Source: Chthoniobacterales bacterium
Lineage (GTDB): Bacteria; Verrucomicrobiota; Verrucomicrobiia; Chthoniobacterales; JAATET01
Direction: 5' to 3'
Assembly: GCA_036569045.1 (NCBI GenBank)
Contig: DATCRI010000006.1
Span: 17,787-81,786 of the forward strand
DNA: 64,000 bases
Positions within the stretch are counted from its first letter, which is position 1. Each line of letters begins with the position of its first letter. Below are positions 43,552 through 54,588 of the stretch, piece after piece. The notes beneath the pieces are model-generated. The model had not been told where the DNA came from, ran no database searches, and was given only the letters and a program-made list of their open reading frames with translations. Made by a program: the position numbers and the translations under genes.

Positions 43552-44775
43552 TTCCCGCTCGAGCCGCGAGGCGGCCAGCAGGATGCCCGAGGCTTTGTCG
43601 AGCGTCTCCTGCCATTCCTGCTCCGGCTCCGAATCTGCGACGATCCCGGCGCCGACATGGAACGTCGCCTCGCCCTCGGTCATCACGACCGAGCGAATGG
43701 CGATGTTGAAGTGACTCTCCCCGTTGTAGCCCAGAAAGCCGACCGCGCCGGTGTAAATGCCCCGCGGCGCGGGCTCCAACTCGGCAATAATCTCCAGCGC
43801 ACGCTTCTTCGGAGCGCCGGAGATCGAGCCGCCCGGAAAACACGCCGCCAGCGCCTCGACGTGCGAGACCTCGGGCCGCAGCGTGCCCTCGACGGTGGAA
43901 ACGAGGTGAAACACCTGCTCGAACCGCTCGAGATGCAGCAGATCGGTGACGTGCACGCTGCCGTATTCGCAGACACGGCCGAGATCGTTGCGCTCGAGGT
44001 CGGTGATCATCACCAGCTCCGAGATTTCCTTCGGTGACGTGATCAATTCGTAGGCGGAGCGCTCGTCCGCATCGCCGGCTTCCCGTCGCGGACGGGTGCC
44101 TTTGATCGGGCTCGTCTTCATCTGCCGGCCGCTCATCCGCAGAAAACACTCGGGCGACGCCGACAGGACGGTCGTCTCGCCCAGCGCGAAATATCCGGAA
44201 TACGGCGCCGGCGAATAGTTCCGCAGCGCCGCGTAAAACGGCCACGCCTCGCCCGCCCAGTCGGCCCGAAAGCGATGCGCGAGGCACACCTGATAAATGT
44301 CTCCCGCGGCGATGTAGTCCTGCGCCCGGCGCACCATGCCGCAATACGTCTCCCGAAGAATGTCGGGCCGGAAGTCCAGAGGGGGGCCCGATGCCGGCAG
44401 CGCCCTCCCGGGCAGCACGGGATCGCCGAAGGCCAGCCAGCGATCCTCGGCATGGACATAGGCCAGCAGGTCGCGGTAGAGCCCGAACCGATACGAGCCG
44501 TCGAAGGCAAACCAGCCGATCGCCGCGCCGTGCGGCAAGCCGGAGTCGCCATGCTCGACCTCCCGGGCCGCGAGCGCCGCCTGCAGGCGCGGCCAGTCCG
44601 ACGGCCCGCCCTCGAGGATTTCCTCCGGTTCACAGGCCAGGATCGACACCGCCGCCGGCCCTTCGAGCGAGGAATCCAGAAACACCATGCCGCGACGACC
44701 CGCCAGGCCGGCGGCCGCTTCCACCGGGGTCAGCGGAAGCGCAATCTCGCGAAACTGGGACGGGCGGCGGGTCAT
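43510..44775 (-). CDS. pabB: Aminodeoxychorismate synthase component I
   Basis: A 421-residue PabB/TrpE-type chorismate-binding protein. Key parts: SPIKGTRPR (the active-site Lys), DLERNDLGRVCEYGS, GGSISGAPKKRALEII, and the late FHVGAGIVADSEPEQEW. PabB rather than TrpE on length and the KGT motif; it makes the folate precursor aminodeoxychorismate. A pabA partner is not in the window. Confidence 0.88.
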   Translation of the reverse strand: MTRRPSQFREIALPLTPVEAAAGLAGRRGMVFLDSSLEGPAAVSILACEPEEILEGGPSDWPRLQAALAAREVEHGDSGLPHGAAIGWFAFDGSYRFGLYRDLLAYVHAEDRWLAFGDPVLPGRALPASGPPLDFRPDILRETYCGMVRRAQDYIAAGDIYQVCLAHRFRADWAGEAWPFYAALRNYSPAPYSGYFALGETTVLSASPECFLRMSGRQMKTSPIKGTRPRREAGDADERSAYELITSPKEISELVMITDLERNDLGRVCEYGSVHVTDLLHLERFEQVFHLVSTVEGTLRPEVSHVEALAACFPGGSISGAPKKRALEIIAELEPAPRGIYTGAVGFLGYNGESHFNIAIRSVVMTEGEATFHVGAGIVADSEPEQEWQETLDKASGILLAASRLERESAPQLAQHAEKQV

Positions 44776-44852
44776 GGGTGACGGCTTGCCAAGACAGAAT
44801 AAACCTGTTTCGTTTGCAAGTCCCAGTCGCCTGCCGCTGTTAACCGCGATCC

Positions 44853-45728
44853 ATGAAGAAACGCCTGCTCCCGCTCACCGCCGCCTCCCTCATTGCCATC
44901 GTGCACCCGGCGCTGTCGCAGGAACCCGCCGCCAGCGCGACGCCCACACCTCTTCCGTCGCCTACGGCGACCCCGGCTCCCTCTTCGACTCCCGCCACCG
45001 CCGGCGCGGAGGTCGCCCCGGCCGCAGCCGATTCCAGCTCGAAGGCCTCGACCGCCTCGCCGGCGGAAATCGAAGCCGCGGGAAAAGCCGACGCGAATAC
45101 GGTGGCGGAGTCTCCCGAGGTGCCCGGTGATCAGGCGCCCTCGCCCGTGACGGCAACGACTTCGGACTCCGAAGCCGCCGGTAACGTCGCCGAGCCTTCG
45201 CCCAGCCCTTCCGCCTCCCCCGCCGCCGCAAGCGACGCCGATATTCTTCCCGAGCCCACCGACGCGAGCCTCGGCGCCCCGCTGGAGCCGCCGCCCGACG
45301 CTCCGCTGCCGACCAACGACGTCTCGCCCTCCGACCTGCCGAATCCCGACAGCCTCATCCCTTCCGGCGTGTCCGATTCGGATTCCGAGCTCACCCCGCC
45401 GGCCGCGCCAACGGTGCGCGAGAATAAATTCGACCAGGATCGCAAACTTCAGGTGCGCTATCAGGAAGTGAAGCTCCAGGCGCTCAAGGATCCGTCGATT
45501 CGCAGCCTGAACGAACAGGCCGAGAAGGCGAAGACCGATGAAATGAAGCGGCAGGCGCTGCGGGAATACTACCGTCTGCTTTTCGCAAAAATGACGTCCA
45601 TCGACGCGACCTTGAAAGACAAGTGCGACACGATGGAGCAGGCGTATCTCCGCCGCCTCGGCCAGTATCGCGTCTCGCCGTCGATCCCGCTCCAGCCGCC
45701 GCCCACTCCCGAGCCACTCGCGAACTGA
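44853..45728 (+). CDS. Exported Pro/Ala/Ser-rich protein
   Basis: A 291-residue protein with signal peptide (MKKRLLPLTAASLIAIVHPALS), a low-complexity region of Pro, Ala, Ser and Thr (residues 25-180), and a folded, helical C-terminus (QVRYQEVKLQALKDPSIRSL, then EMKRQALREYYRLLFAKM). The linker could reach through the periplasm or cell wall. No family known. Confidence 0.6.
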   Translation: MKKRLLPLTAASLIAIVHPALSQEPAASATPTPLPSPTATPAPSSTPATAGAEVAPAAADSSSKASTASPAEIEAAGKADANTVAESPEVPGDQAPSPVTATTSDSEAAGNVAEPSPSPSASPAAASDADILPEPTDASLGAPLEPPPDAPLPTNDVSPSDLPNPDSLIPSGVSDSDSELTPPAAPTVRENKFDQDRKLQVRYQEVKLQALKDPSIRSLNEQAEKAKTDEMKRQALREYYRLLFAKMTSIDATLKDKCDTMEQAYLRRLGQYRVSPSIPLQPPPTPEPLAN

Positions 45729-45756
45729 TCGCGGCGACCCGTTCGCCGGGTCGCGG

Positions 45757-46893
45757 CTATTCGCTGGCCACGACCGAGCGCACGCCCTTCAGGTTCGTCC
45801 TGAGCGGCGTGAAGTCCCACAGGAAAAAGCCGCCTCGCGGACGCGGCCCGATGCTTTTCTCGAGATCGAGCTGGCGCGAAATCATGCCGATCGAGCGTCC
45901 CTTCGAACTCAGGCGATCGATGTCGATGCCGGGATAAATCGGAATTCCCCGCGGATTGATCCCGGGATTCCGCCACCACCGGAGCAGCGCCGAGAAGCTC
46001 TGCGGCCCGCCGTCATCCCAATAAAGCTGCGGCGCGAGGTAATCGACCCAGCCCTGCTGCAACCACGCGACGGGGTCGGAATACAGCTCGTTGAGCTGAT
46101 CGAGCCCGGCTTTCACATCCGAGGGCTGCCCCTTCGTGTAAATGCCGAACGGGCTGATGCCGAACACGCATCCTGGGCGCGAATGCGTGGCCGCGGCGAG
46201 GCGCTGCACCATGGTATTCACGTTGTGCCGGCGCCAGTCCGCCCGGCCGAGCTTGCCGCCCTTCGCCTGATAACGCGCGTAGGTCGCCGAGTCGGGGAAG
46301 CTGCCGCTGTAAGTCTCTGGATACGGGTAAAAGTAGTCGTCGAGATGGATGCCAGCCACCGGGTAGCGCCGCACGATGTCCCGCACGACGGCGACGACGT
46401 AGTCCTGCACCTCGGGCGAGCCCGGGTCGAGCCACAGCATCCGCTTCAGCCGACGAATGCCGCTGCCGAGATGATTCGCGACGTGCTTGCTCGCGCGACT
46501 GTCCGAGGCGTTCGTCGCGGCGCGGTAGGGGTTCAGCCACGCGTGGATGGCGATGCCGCGCTTGCGCCCCTCGGAGATGAAGAAGGCGAGCGGATCGTAG
46601 CCGGGCGAGCGTCCCTGCGTGCCGGTGAGGAACCGGCTCCACGGGTCGAAACTGGATTCGTAGAGCGCATCGCATTCCGGTCGCACCTGCACCATCAGCG
46701 CATTCAGCCGCGCCTTCTGCGCGACATCCAGGATGTTGATGATCTGCGCCTTCTGCGCCTCGGCGGAGAGACCCGGCCGCGACGGGAAGTTCAGGTTGAA
46801 GACGGTCGCGACCCACGCCGCGCGCATTTCGGCATGAACCGCCGAGGTCAGGGAAAAAAGGATCGCCGCAAGAATACAGAGCCGCTTCAGCAT
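45757..46893 (-). CDS. GHL10/YngK-like glycoside hydrolase
   Basis: A 378-residue exported protein (MLKRLCILAAILFSLTSAVHA) of the YngK/DUF187 family: EMRAAWVATVFNLNFPSRPG, AQKARLNALMVQVRPECDALYES, GIAIHAWLNPYR, GIHLDDYFYPY and VDYLAPQLYWDD. Acts on peptidoglycan or polysaccharide in the periplasm or outside. Confidence 0.88.
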   Translation of the reverse strand: MLKRLCILAAILFSLTSAVHAEMRAAWVATVFNLNFPSRPGLSAEAQKAQIINILDVAQKARLNALMVQVRPECDALYESSFDPWSRFLTGTQGRSPGYDPLAFFISEGRKRGIAIHAWLNPYRAATNASDSRASKHVANHLGSGIRRLKRMLWLDPGSPEVQDYVVAVVRDIVRRYPVAGIHLDDYFYPYPETYSGSFPDSATYARYQAKGGKLGRADWRRHNVNTMVQRLAAATHSRPGCVFGISPFGIYTKGQPSDVKAGLDQLNELYSDPVAWLQQGWVDYLAPQLYWDDGGPQSFSALLRWWRNPGINPRGIPIYPGIDIDRLSSKGRSIGMISRQLDLEKSIGPRPRGGFFLWDFTPLRTNLKGVRSVVASE

Positions 46894-46940
46894 GGCCGCG
46901 ATGCTAGCGAACCGCGCCGAATTTCCCACTTCCAAAACGC

Positions 46941-47240
46941 CTAGCCCCGGCGCTCGCGGGCGCGACGTTTCTCCTGCGCGAGAAAGAGCGGCAGCAGCTT
47001 CGCCTCGATCTCCGCAAAGGCGGCAGCGAGCCCCTCGCGCTCGTAGATGCGGCCAATGCCGGCCTCGACCTCCGTGGGATTGCCGAGCGCGCTGAGGAAC
47101 TGGTTCGAGGTAAACGCCGTGAGCCTCCCGGCATCCATCTCACCGTATTCCCGGAGGATCCACTCGCGCACGTAGAGCGTGAGCACGGCGTCGCCGGTCC
47201 AGGCGGCGTTACGGACCTCGGCGGGGAGCTTTTTCGGCAT
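46941..47240 (-). CDS. Mini-RNase III-like protein
   Basis: A 99-residue single RNase III-fold protein: AAWTGDAVLTLYVREWIL (with the Asp of the GDAVL motif) and FTSNQFLSALGNPTEVEAGIG, the Glu of the second motif. No double-strand-binding domain. It may process rRNA or another structured RNA, as Mini-III does for 23S rRNA in Bacillus. Shorter than Mini-III (about 140), so classification is approximate. Confidence 0.6.
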   Translation of the reverse strand: MPKKLPAEVRNAAWTGDAVLTLYVREWILREYGEMDAGRLTAFTSNQFLSALGNPTEVEAGIGRIYEREGLAAAFAEIEAKLLPLFLAQEKRRARERRG

Positions 47241-47320
47241 GCGGGAAAATCTCGCGTGGCGGCGGGCGCGGAGGCAAAGCGATATTTCCTCCGGGCACGG
47301 ATTTCGCTACACCGGGCGAC

Positions 47321-47761
47321 ATGCGCGACGAATTCATGCAGGCGGCGATCGACGAAGCAAAGCTCGGCCTTGGCGAAGGCGGCATCCCGATCGGCTCGGT
47401 GATCGTGCATCAGGGCAGGATTCTCGGCCGCGGCCACAACATGCGCGTGCAACTGGGCGATCCGTTGCTTCACGGCGAGATGAGCGCCTTCAAGGACGCC
47501 GGACGCCAGCCCGCGAGCGTCTACCGCGAATGCGTGCTCTACACGACGCTCTCGCCCTGCCCGATGTGCAGCGGCACCTCGCTGCTCTACAAGATTCCGA
47601 AGATCGTGATCGCCGAGAACGTCACATTCATGGGCGGCGAGGACTGGCTGCGCCAGTCCGGCGTGGAACTCGAGGTCCTGCAGGACGAGGAATGCATCCA
47701 GCTCATGCGCGACTTCATCGCCGCAAAGCCCGAACTCTGGAACGAAGACATCGCGGTCTAA
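47321..47761 (+). CDS. Cytosine deaminase (yeast FCY1-type)
   Basis: A 146-residue zinc deaminase with HGEMSAF (catalytic Glu) and SPCPMCSG. The flanking text (GIPIGSVIV, GRGHNMRVQLGDPLLHGE, FMGGEDWLR) and the PxxWxED-type tail (KPELWNEDIAV) are those of yeast-type cytosine deaminases rather than tRNA or cytidine deaminases. It would turn cytosine to uracil and ammonia in pyrimidine salvage. Confidence 0.85.
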   Translation: MRDEFMQAAIDEAKLGLGEGGIPIGSVIVHQGRILGRGHNMRVQLGDPLLHGEMSAFKDAGRQPASVYRECVLYTTLSPCPMCSGTSLLYKIPKIVIAENVTFMGGEDWLRQSGVELEVLQDEECIQLMRDFIAAKPELWNEDIAV

Positions 47762-47770
47762 AGCGCTCGC

Positions 47771-48841
47771 CTAAATCTCGACGCGGAATTTCTCGTCGGC
47801 CTGGACGTCGAGAACGAACGCCGCAAGCAGGTTGGCGAGCGCGTCGAGGTCGGACAACTCGATGACCTCGACGGGCGAGTGCATGTAGCGATTCGGCAGC
47901 CCGATCGATGCCGTGGGAATGCCGCCGCGCGTCACGAAGACCGCGTCGGCGTCGGAGCCGGTCCATCGGGGATTGATTTCCGCCTGAAGCGCAATGCCCG
48001 CCTTCTCCGCGACGGTGCGCAGGCGGCGATTTACGACGGGGTGATTCGCGCTGCCGATGGAAATCACCGGCCCCTTGCCGAGGCGCACATCGCCGTGCTT
48101 CGTCTTCGACGCCTGCGGCGTGTCGGTGGCGTGCGTGACGTCGACCACGAGGGCCACGTCGGGTCGCACGGTGTAGGCGGCCATCGTCGCGCCATAGAGC
48201 CCGTTTTCTTCCTGGATCGTCGACGTCGCGATCACGCAGGCCTGCAGTTCGTCCCGCCGCGCAGCGATCCGGCGGAGAGCCTCGGCCGCGGCCCAGGTGC
48301 CGATGCGATTGTCGCAGCCGCGGGCCGCAATGCGATCGCCGAGCAGCGGCAGCACCCCGGCGGAATACGTGATGGCGTCACCCACGGCAACGACGGCCTC
48401 GGCCTCCGCCCGCGAACGCGCGCCGATGTCGATCGTGAGCTCCTCGATGTCGGGCACCTTCTTGCGGTCGTCCGGCTTCTGGAGGTGAATCGCGAGCTGG
48501 CCGGTCACCCCGGGCACGCTGCCATTGCGACCGTGCACGATCACGCGCTGCCCGCGAATGAGCGCCGGGTCCACGCCGCCGATGCCCTTGAAGTAGAGGA
48601 AGCCGTCGTCGTTGATGTAGCCGACCATGAAGCCCAGCTCGTCCGCGTGGCCCGCAAGGAGGATGCGCGGCGTGCCGGCCGGGTTGAGCGTCGCCCACGC
48701 GTTGCCATAGCTGTCGCTCTCGAACGTATCGGCGTGCGGTCGCACGTGATTGGCCCAGACGCGTTGCCCGGCGGCTTCGAATCCGGAGGGCGAAGGGGTT
48801 TCCAACAAACGGGTGAGAAAGTCGCGGGCGGGATCGGTCAC
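47771..48841 (-). CDS. M42-family aminopeptidase
   Basis: A 356-residue metallopeptidase: AGHADELGFMVGYIN (first metal His), DDGFLYFKGIGG, then VGDAITY, CDNRIG, TIQEENGLYG and MHSPVEVI. Cytosolic. The start is uncertain: a GTG at 48841 (VTDPARD) fits the family's usual beginning; an ATG at 48913 would add 24 residues. Confidence 0.85.
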   Translation of the reverse strand: MTDPARDFLTRLLETPSPSGFEAAGQRVWANHVRPHADTFESDSYGNAWATLNPAGTPRILLAGHADELGFMVGYINDDGFLYFKGIGGVDPALIRGQRVIVHGRNGSVPGVTGQLAIHLQKPDDRKKVPDIEELTIDIGARSRAEAEAVVAVGDAITYSAGVLPLLGDRIAARGCDNRIGTWAAAEALRRIAARRDELQACVIATSTIQEENGLYGATMAAYTVRPDVALVVDVTHATDTPQASKTKHGDVRLGKGPVISIGSANHPVVNRRLRTVAEKAGIALQAEINPRWTGSDADAVFVTRGGIPTASIGLPNRYMHSPVEVIELSDLDALANLLAAFVLDVQADEKFRVEI

Positions 48842-49010
48842 GGGAAAAAGAGGAGTCGAACTATGAACTCCGAAGGCGATTCCCGGCGCAACCCGAAATC
48901 CGTTTGCAGCCACGGACCCACTCGATTAATTTCGGGCCTCTTCCGCGCCGACCCCCTGAGAGAACATCCCCACTGGTTGGGGTCGACGGGGTCGAAAGAA
49001 CGAGGCTTTC

Positions 49011-51083
49011 ATGGATTTTCGAGACCCCAAGTATTTCATCAATCGCGAGCTGAGCTGGCTGGAATTCAATCAACGCGTGCTCGACCAGGCCCTCGACGAG
49101 TCGAACCCCATCCTCGAGCGCCTCAAGTTCCTCTGCATCGTCAGCTCGAACATGGACGAGTTCTTCGAGGTGCGCGTCGCAGGTCTCAAGCAACAGAAAC
49201 AGACGCACACCCACGAGACCGGCCCGGACGGCCTCTCCGCCACCGAATCGCTTGCCCGTCTCTCCGAACGCGTGCGGCGCATCGTGGAGGACCAGTATCG
49301 CTGCTGGCGCGAGCAGCTGCGCCCCGCCCTCGAGGCGCAGCGCATCGCCTTCCACTCCTACAAGGAGCTCTCCGCCGAGGAGCGCGAACACTTCGACAAC
49401 TTCTTTGCGAAGCAGGTCTACCCCGTGCTCACGCCACTCGCGATCGACCCGGTCCACCCGTTTCCGCAGCTCCTCAACAAGAGCCTCAACGTCATCGTGG
49501 AGCTCGAGGGCGACGATCTCGAGACCGACATCGCCGTCGTCCAGGTGCCGCGCATTCTGCCGCGCGTCGTTCCGTTCGCAAAGCACCAGCCCGATGGCGA
49601 GGACTACGTCTTTCTCGGCGGCATTATCCAGGCCCACGCCAACAAGCTCTTCAAGGGCGTGAACGTCAAGGGCGCCTACCTCTTCCGCGTCACCCGCAAC
49701 AGCAATCTCTACTACGACGAGGAAGAAGTGCAGAACCTCCTGCACGCCATCGAAGCCGAATTGCGGAGAGTGAACCGCGGCGCCGCCGTGCGGCTCGAGG
49801 TCGAGCACGATTGCCCGAAGCATATCGTCACCCGCCTCACCGAACTCTTCAACCTCACCGCCGAAGACGTCTTCCGCATCGAGGGCCCGCTGAATCTCAC
49901 GCGGCTCATGCCGCTGGCCCTCCAGATCGATCGGCCAGATCTCCGCTACAAGCGCTTTTCGCCAAATACCGTCGTCTCGCTGGAAGCCGAGGCCGACCTC
50001 TTCTTTCACATCCGCAAGGGCGACATCCTCGTCCACCACCCCTACGATAACTTCCAGACCGTCGTCGACTTCCTCGCCCTCGCCGCGGAGGATCCTCACG
50101 TCCTCGCGATCAAGCAGACGCTCTACCGCACCAGCTCCGATTCGCCGATCGTCCAGTCGCTCATCGAGGCCGCCCGCAACGGCAAGCAGGTCACCGTCGT
50201 CATCGAACTGAAGGCCCGTTTCGACGAGGCCGCGAACATCAAGTGGGCCCGCCAGATGCGCGAAGCCGGCGTCGACGTCGTCTACGGCGTCGCGGGCCTG
50301 AAGACCCACGCGAAGGCCGCGCTCGTCGTCCGCAGCGAAGGCGACGGCATCCGTCGCTACGCCCACCTCGGCACCGGCAACTATCACCCCTCCACCGCCC
50401 GCATCTACACCGACCTCGGCATCTTCACCTGCCGCGAGGATGTCACCACCGACCTCGCCGAGCTCTTCAACCTGCTCACCGGCGTCTCGAAGTTCTCCGG
50501 CATGAACGAGCTGCTCGTCGCGCCCTTCAATCTCCACACGAAGTTCATCGAGATGATCGATCAGGAGACGCGCAACGCCGTCGCCGGCAAGCCTGCGGGC
50601 ATTTTCGCCAAAGTGAACGCCCTCATCGAGGAAGGCATCATCGAGGCGCTTTACCGCGCCTCCAGCGCCGGCGTGAAAGTGCGCCTGCTCGTCCGCGGCA
50701 TGTGCGCCCTGCGCCCCGGCGTCAAGGGTGTGAGCGAGAACATCGAGGTGCGCAGCCTCGTCGGGCGATTCCTCGAGCACAGTCGCGTCTTCCGCTTCGA
50801 GAACGGCGGCGAGCCGAAGCTCTACCTCGGTAGCGCCGATTGGATGCAACGTAACCTGATGCGCCGCGTCGAGACCGTCTTCCCGATCGTCACCCCCGGC
50901 ATGCGCGACCACGTCGAGGAAATCATCGCGTGGTTCTGGAAGGACAACGTGAAGGCCAGGACGATGCTCCCCGACGGCACCTATCTGCCGCGGAAGACCA
51001 AAGAGCCCGCCTTCGACGCCCAGGCCGAATTCCTCGCCGAAGCCCAACGCCGCCGCCGCGCCCGCCGCGCCGCCATGGAATAG
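49011..51083 (+). CDS. ppk: Polyphosphate kinase 1
   Basis: A 690-residue PPK1 with all four domains: start FINRELSWLEFNQRVLDQA, Asn-type IVSSNMDEFFEVRV, and the phospholipase-D-like catalytic parts with His residues in GLKTHAKAALVVR and THYHPSTARIYTDLG-type GTGNYHPSTARIYTDLG. It makes polyphosphate from ATP. Length normal. Spacing to neighbours shows a separate transcription unit. Confidence 0.97.
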   Translation: MDFRDPKYFINRELSWLEFNQRVLDQALDESNPILERLKFLCIVSSNMDEFFEVRVAGLKQQKQTHTHETGPDGLSATESLARLSERVRRIVEDQYRCWREQLRPALEAQRIAFHSYKELSAEEREHFDNFFAKQVYPVLTPLAIDPVHPFPQLLNKSLNVIVELEGDDLETDIAVVQVPRILPRVVPFAKHQPDGEDYVFLGGIIQAHANKLFKGVNVKGAYLFRVTRNSNLYYDEEEVQNLLHAIEAELRRVNRGAAVRLEVEHDCPKHIVTRLTELFNLTAEDVFRIEGPLNLTRLMPLALQIDRPDLRYKRFSPNTVVSLEAEADLFFHIRKGDILVHHPYDNFQTVVDFLALAAEDPHVLAIKQTLYRTSSDSPIVQSLIEAARNGKQVTVVIELKARFDEAANIKWARQMREAGVDVVYGVAGLKTHAKAALVVRSEGDGIRRYAHLGTGNYHPSTARIYTDLGIFTCREDVTTDLAELFNLLTGVSKFSGMNELLVAPFNLHTKFIEMIDQETRNAVAGKPAGIFAKVNALIEEGIIEALYRASSAGVKVRLLVRGMCALRPGVKGVSENIEVRSLVGRFLEHSRVFRFENGGEPKLYLGSADWMQRNLMRRVETVFPIVTPGMRDHVEEIIAWFWKDNVKARTMLPDGTYLPRKTKEPAFDAQAEFLAEAQRRRRARRAAME

Positions 51084-51106
51084 GCGCATGTCCATGCTCG
51101 CTTGAA

Positions 51107-51991
51107 ATGGGTTACCTCTTTCAAGCCGCCGCCATCGTGGCTTGGTGGATTGCCATTTTGGCTTCACCTCGGATCTACGAGATTTTCGCGTTCGCGGGAG
51201 TTTCCCGAAGCCTCTTCATCGGTTTCGCTTTGCCAGACTTGGCGGGCCTCGTTGTCCTTTCCGCCTTGGCCTTCCATTTCGGAAATCCGCTCTGGAGGGG
51301 CGCAACCTTCGGAGCGTTCCTGTATTCGGGTTTTCTCTGCCTCGCGTGGTCCCTTCAAACTCACAGCGGCTACGTGGGAACCACCGCGATGCTGCTCGCC
51401 GTTCTTTTCAATCTCCACCTTGCCTTTGGGCAAAAGCTCATCCGTCGAAACCGGACGGCAAATATCACCGTAATCCTCTTGAAGTCGGGACTGCAGAGTG
51501 TCGTCATCTGGGCGGTCACTCTCTTCCTCATTCCGGCGATTCTGCTTCGCTCGATCGACGACGAGCTTTTCCGCCAGGACTGGGGAGCGGAACAAGCCAT
51601 CGCTGTCGCTGCCTTTTGCCTGTGCAGTATCTTGGGGCTGTCCAGCGGGTTCGTAATGGCGGTGCGTGGCCTGGGCACTCCAGCTCCCTTCGACGCCGCC
51701 ACGAAGCTCGTAGTCACGGGCCCATATGCCCATGTGCGAAATCCCATGGCCATTGCCGGCCTCGGTCAGGGGATGGCCGTCGCCCTCTACTCGGAATCAT
51801 TCATCGTCGCTCTCTATGTTCTTCTCGGCCTGCTGGTGTGGAATTATTTCATCCGTCCCGAGGAGGAATCCGATCTGGAGAACTTCTTTGGCGAGGAATT
51901 CCAATCCTATCGGCGGGATGTCCGGTGTTGGGTTCCTCGGTGGACACCTTACCGGAAAAACAGAATGCGAAATCAGGGGGGTGAGCCCTGA
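51107..51991 (+). CDS. ICMT/PEMT-type membrane methyltransferase
   Basis: A 294-residue protein with about seven membrane segments and the typical C-terminal signature of isoprenylcysteine carboxyl-methyltransferase/phospholipid methyltransferase-like proteins: LVVTGPYAHVRNPMAIAG, FIRPEEESDLENFFGEEFQSYRRDV. SAM-binding; likely methylates a lipid or small molecule. Start MGYLFQAA. Confidence 0.8.
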   Translation: MGYLFQAAAIVAWWIAILASPRIYEIFAFAGVSRSLFIGFALPDLAGLVVLSALAFHFGNPLWRGATFGAFLYSGFLCLAWSLQTHSGYVGTTAMLLAVLFNLHLAFGQKLIRRNRTANITVILLKSGLQSVVIWAVTLFLIPAILLRSIDDELFRQDWGAEQAIAVAAFCLCSILGLSSGFVMAVRGLGTPAPFDAATKLVVTGPYAHVRNPMAIAGLGQGMAVALYSESFIVALYVLLGLLVWNYFIRPEEESDLENFFGEEFQSYRRDVRCWVPRWTPYRKNRMRNQGGEP

Positions 51992-52101
51992 CTTCGTCCC
52001 GGACTCTGCGGAGAAACCCTGAATGAAGGGTCGTATGCCAGACAATATCACGCGGGAGTTTGACAACGCGGACGCGCATCCTAGTTTGATCGCTACCGAA
52101 C

Positions 52102-53310
<1,209 letters not shown>

Positions 53311-53349
53311 CCGCTCGCTTCGGCCGGCCCGACGCCGTAGCCTTCTCCG

Positions 53350-54519
53350 ATGGCAGGTTTAATCGTTCGTCCGCGCGCCGGCATCCTTCACGGCCACGAC
53401 TGGGTTTACGGCACCGAGGTGTTGAAGGTCTTCGGCGCGCCCGTGGATGGCGACGTGATTTCCCTCAAGGACGGCCGCGACAAGTTGCTCGGTAGCGGCA
53501 TTTACAACTCGAAGTCGAAGATCGTCGCCCGCCGCATCTCGCGCCAGCGCCAGATGCTCGATGCCGATTTCTTCGCCCGCCGCATCTCGCAGGCGTCCGA
53601 GGTGCGCGACCGCCGGGGTTGCCGCCGGGATCTGCGCCGCGTCGTCTGGAGTGAAAGCGACGGCCTGCCCGGCGTGATCGTCGACCAATACGGCGACACC
53701 GCCGTGCTCCAGACGCTCACGCTGGCGATGGACCAGCGAAAGACTGAGATCGCCACCGTCCTCGCGGAGACCCTGGGCCTGCGCGGCGTGATCGAGCGCA
53801 ACGACGCTCCCATTCGCGCGGCCGAGGGCATGCAATCCGCCAGCGGCGTGCTCTGGGGCGAGCCCGTCGCGGCGCAAACGATCGAGATCGATGGAGTGAG
53901 CTTCGAGGTCGACCTGCTCGGCGGCCAGAAAACCGGCTTCTACCTCGACCAGGTCGCGAACTACGCCGCCGTGGCGCGTCACGCCGCCGGCCGGCGCGTG
54001 CTGGATTGCTTCTCGAACCAGGGCGGCTTTGCCCTCGCCTGCGCCCGGGCTGGCGCGGCCAGCGTCGTCGCGGTGGAGTCGGGGGTGGAAAGCCACGAGC
54101 GACTCGTCGCCAATGCGCTCCGCAACGGGCTCGACGTGCGCTGCGAGCGCGCCGATGTCGGCGAATATCTCCGCCGCGCCGAGCGTAACGACGAGAAATA
54201 CGACCTCATCATTCTCGATCCGCCCTCGTTCACGAAGACTCGCGGCAAGGTGCACGACGCCATGCGCGGCTATCGCGACCTGCACGTTCGCGCGGCCGCA
54301 CTGCTCCAGCCCGGCGGCTTGCTGGCGACGTTTTCCTGCTCGCACCACATCGACGCGGCATCCTTTCTTCGGTCCGCCGCCGACGGCCTGTTCGAAGCGC
54401 GTCGCTCCGCGCGGCTGATCGAGGAATATCGCCAGTCTCCCGACCACCCCATCGTCATTCATCTGCCGGAAACCACCTATTTGAAGGGCTTCCTCCTCGA
54501 GATGATGCCGGGACGGTGA
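53350..54519 (+). CDS. RlmI-like rRNA methyltransferase (PUA plus SAM domain)
   Basis: A 389-residue protein: N-terminal PUA-like domain (IVRPRAGILHGHDWVYGTEV), then the catalytic domain with VLDCFSNQGGFALACARAGA and IILDPPSFTKTRG. Resembles RlmI (m5C1962 of 23S rRNA). A shorter relative without PUA is at 37.6 kb. Confidence 0.88.
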   Translation: MAGLIVRPRAGILHGHDWVYGTEVLKVFGAPVDGDVISLKDGRDKLLGSGIYNSKSKIVARRISRQRQMLDADFFARRISQASEVRDRRGCRRDLRRVVWSESDGLPGVIVDQYGDTAVLQTLTLAMDQRKTEIATVLAETLGLRGVIERNDAPIRAAEGMQSASGVLWGEPVAAQTIEIDGVSFEVDLLGGQKTGFYLDQVANYAAVARHAAGRRVLDCFSNQGGFALACARAGAASVVAVESGVESHERLVANALRNGLDVRCERADVGEYLRRAERNDEKYDLIILDPPSFTKTRGKVHDAMRGYRDLHVRAAALLQPGGLLATFSCSHHIDAASFLRSAADGLFEARRSARLIEEYRQSPDHPIVIHLPETTYLKGFLLEMMPGR

Positions 54520-54588
54520 TTTCATCCTGTTCCCTGATGGGTTTTCGCTGGAAATGGCAGGGAACTGATTTATTCATGGTGCACACTC

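Noticed and set aside
48861..51167. Minus-strand open frame of 768 codons opposite ppk
   Set aside because: Antisense of a certain polyphosphate kinase gene; composition of Glu, Asp and Val repeats is typical of a shadow frame.
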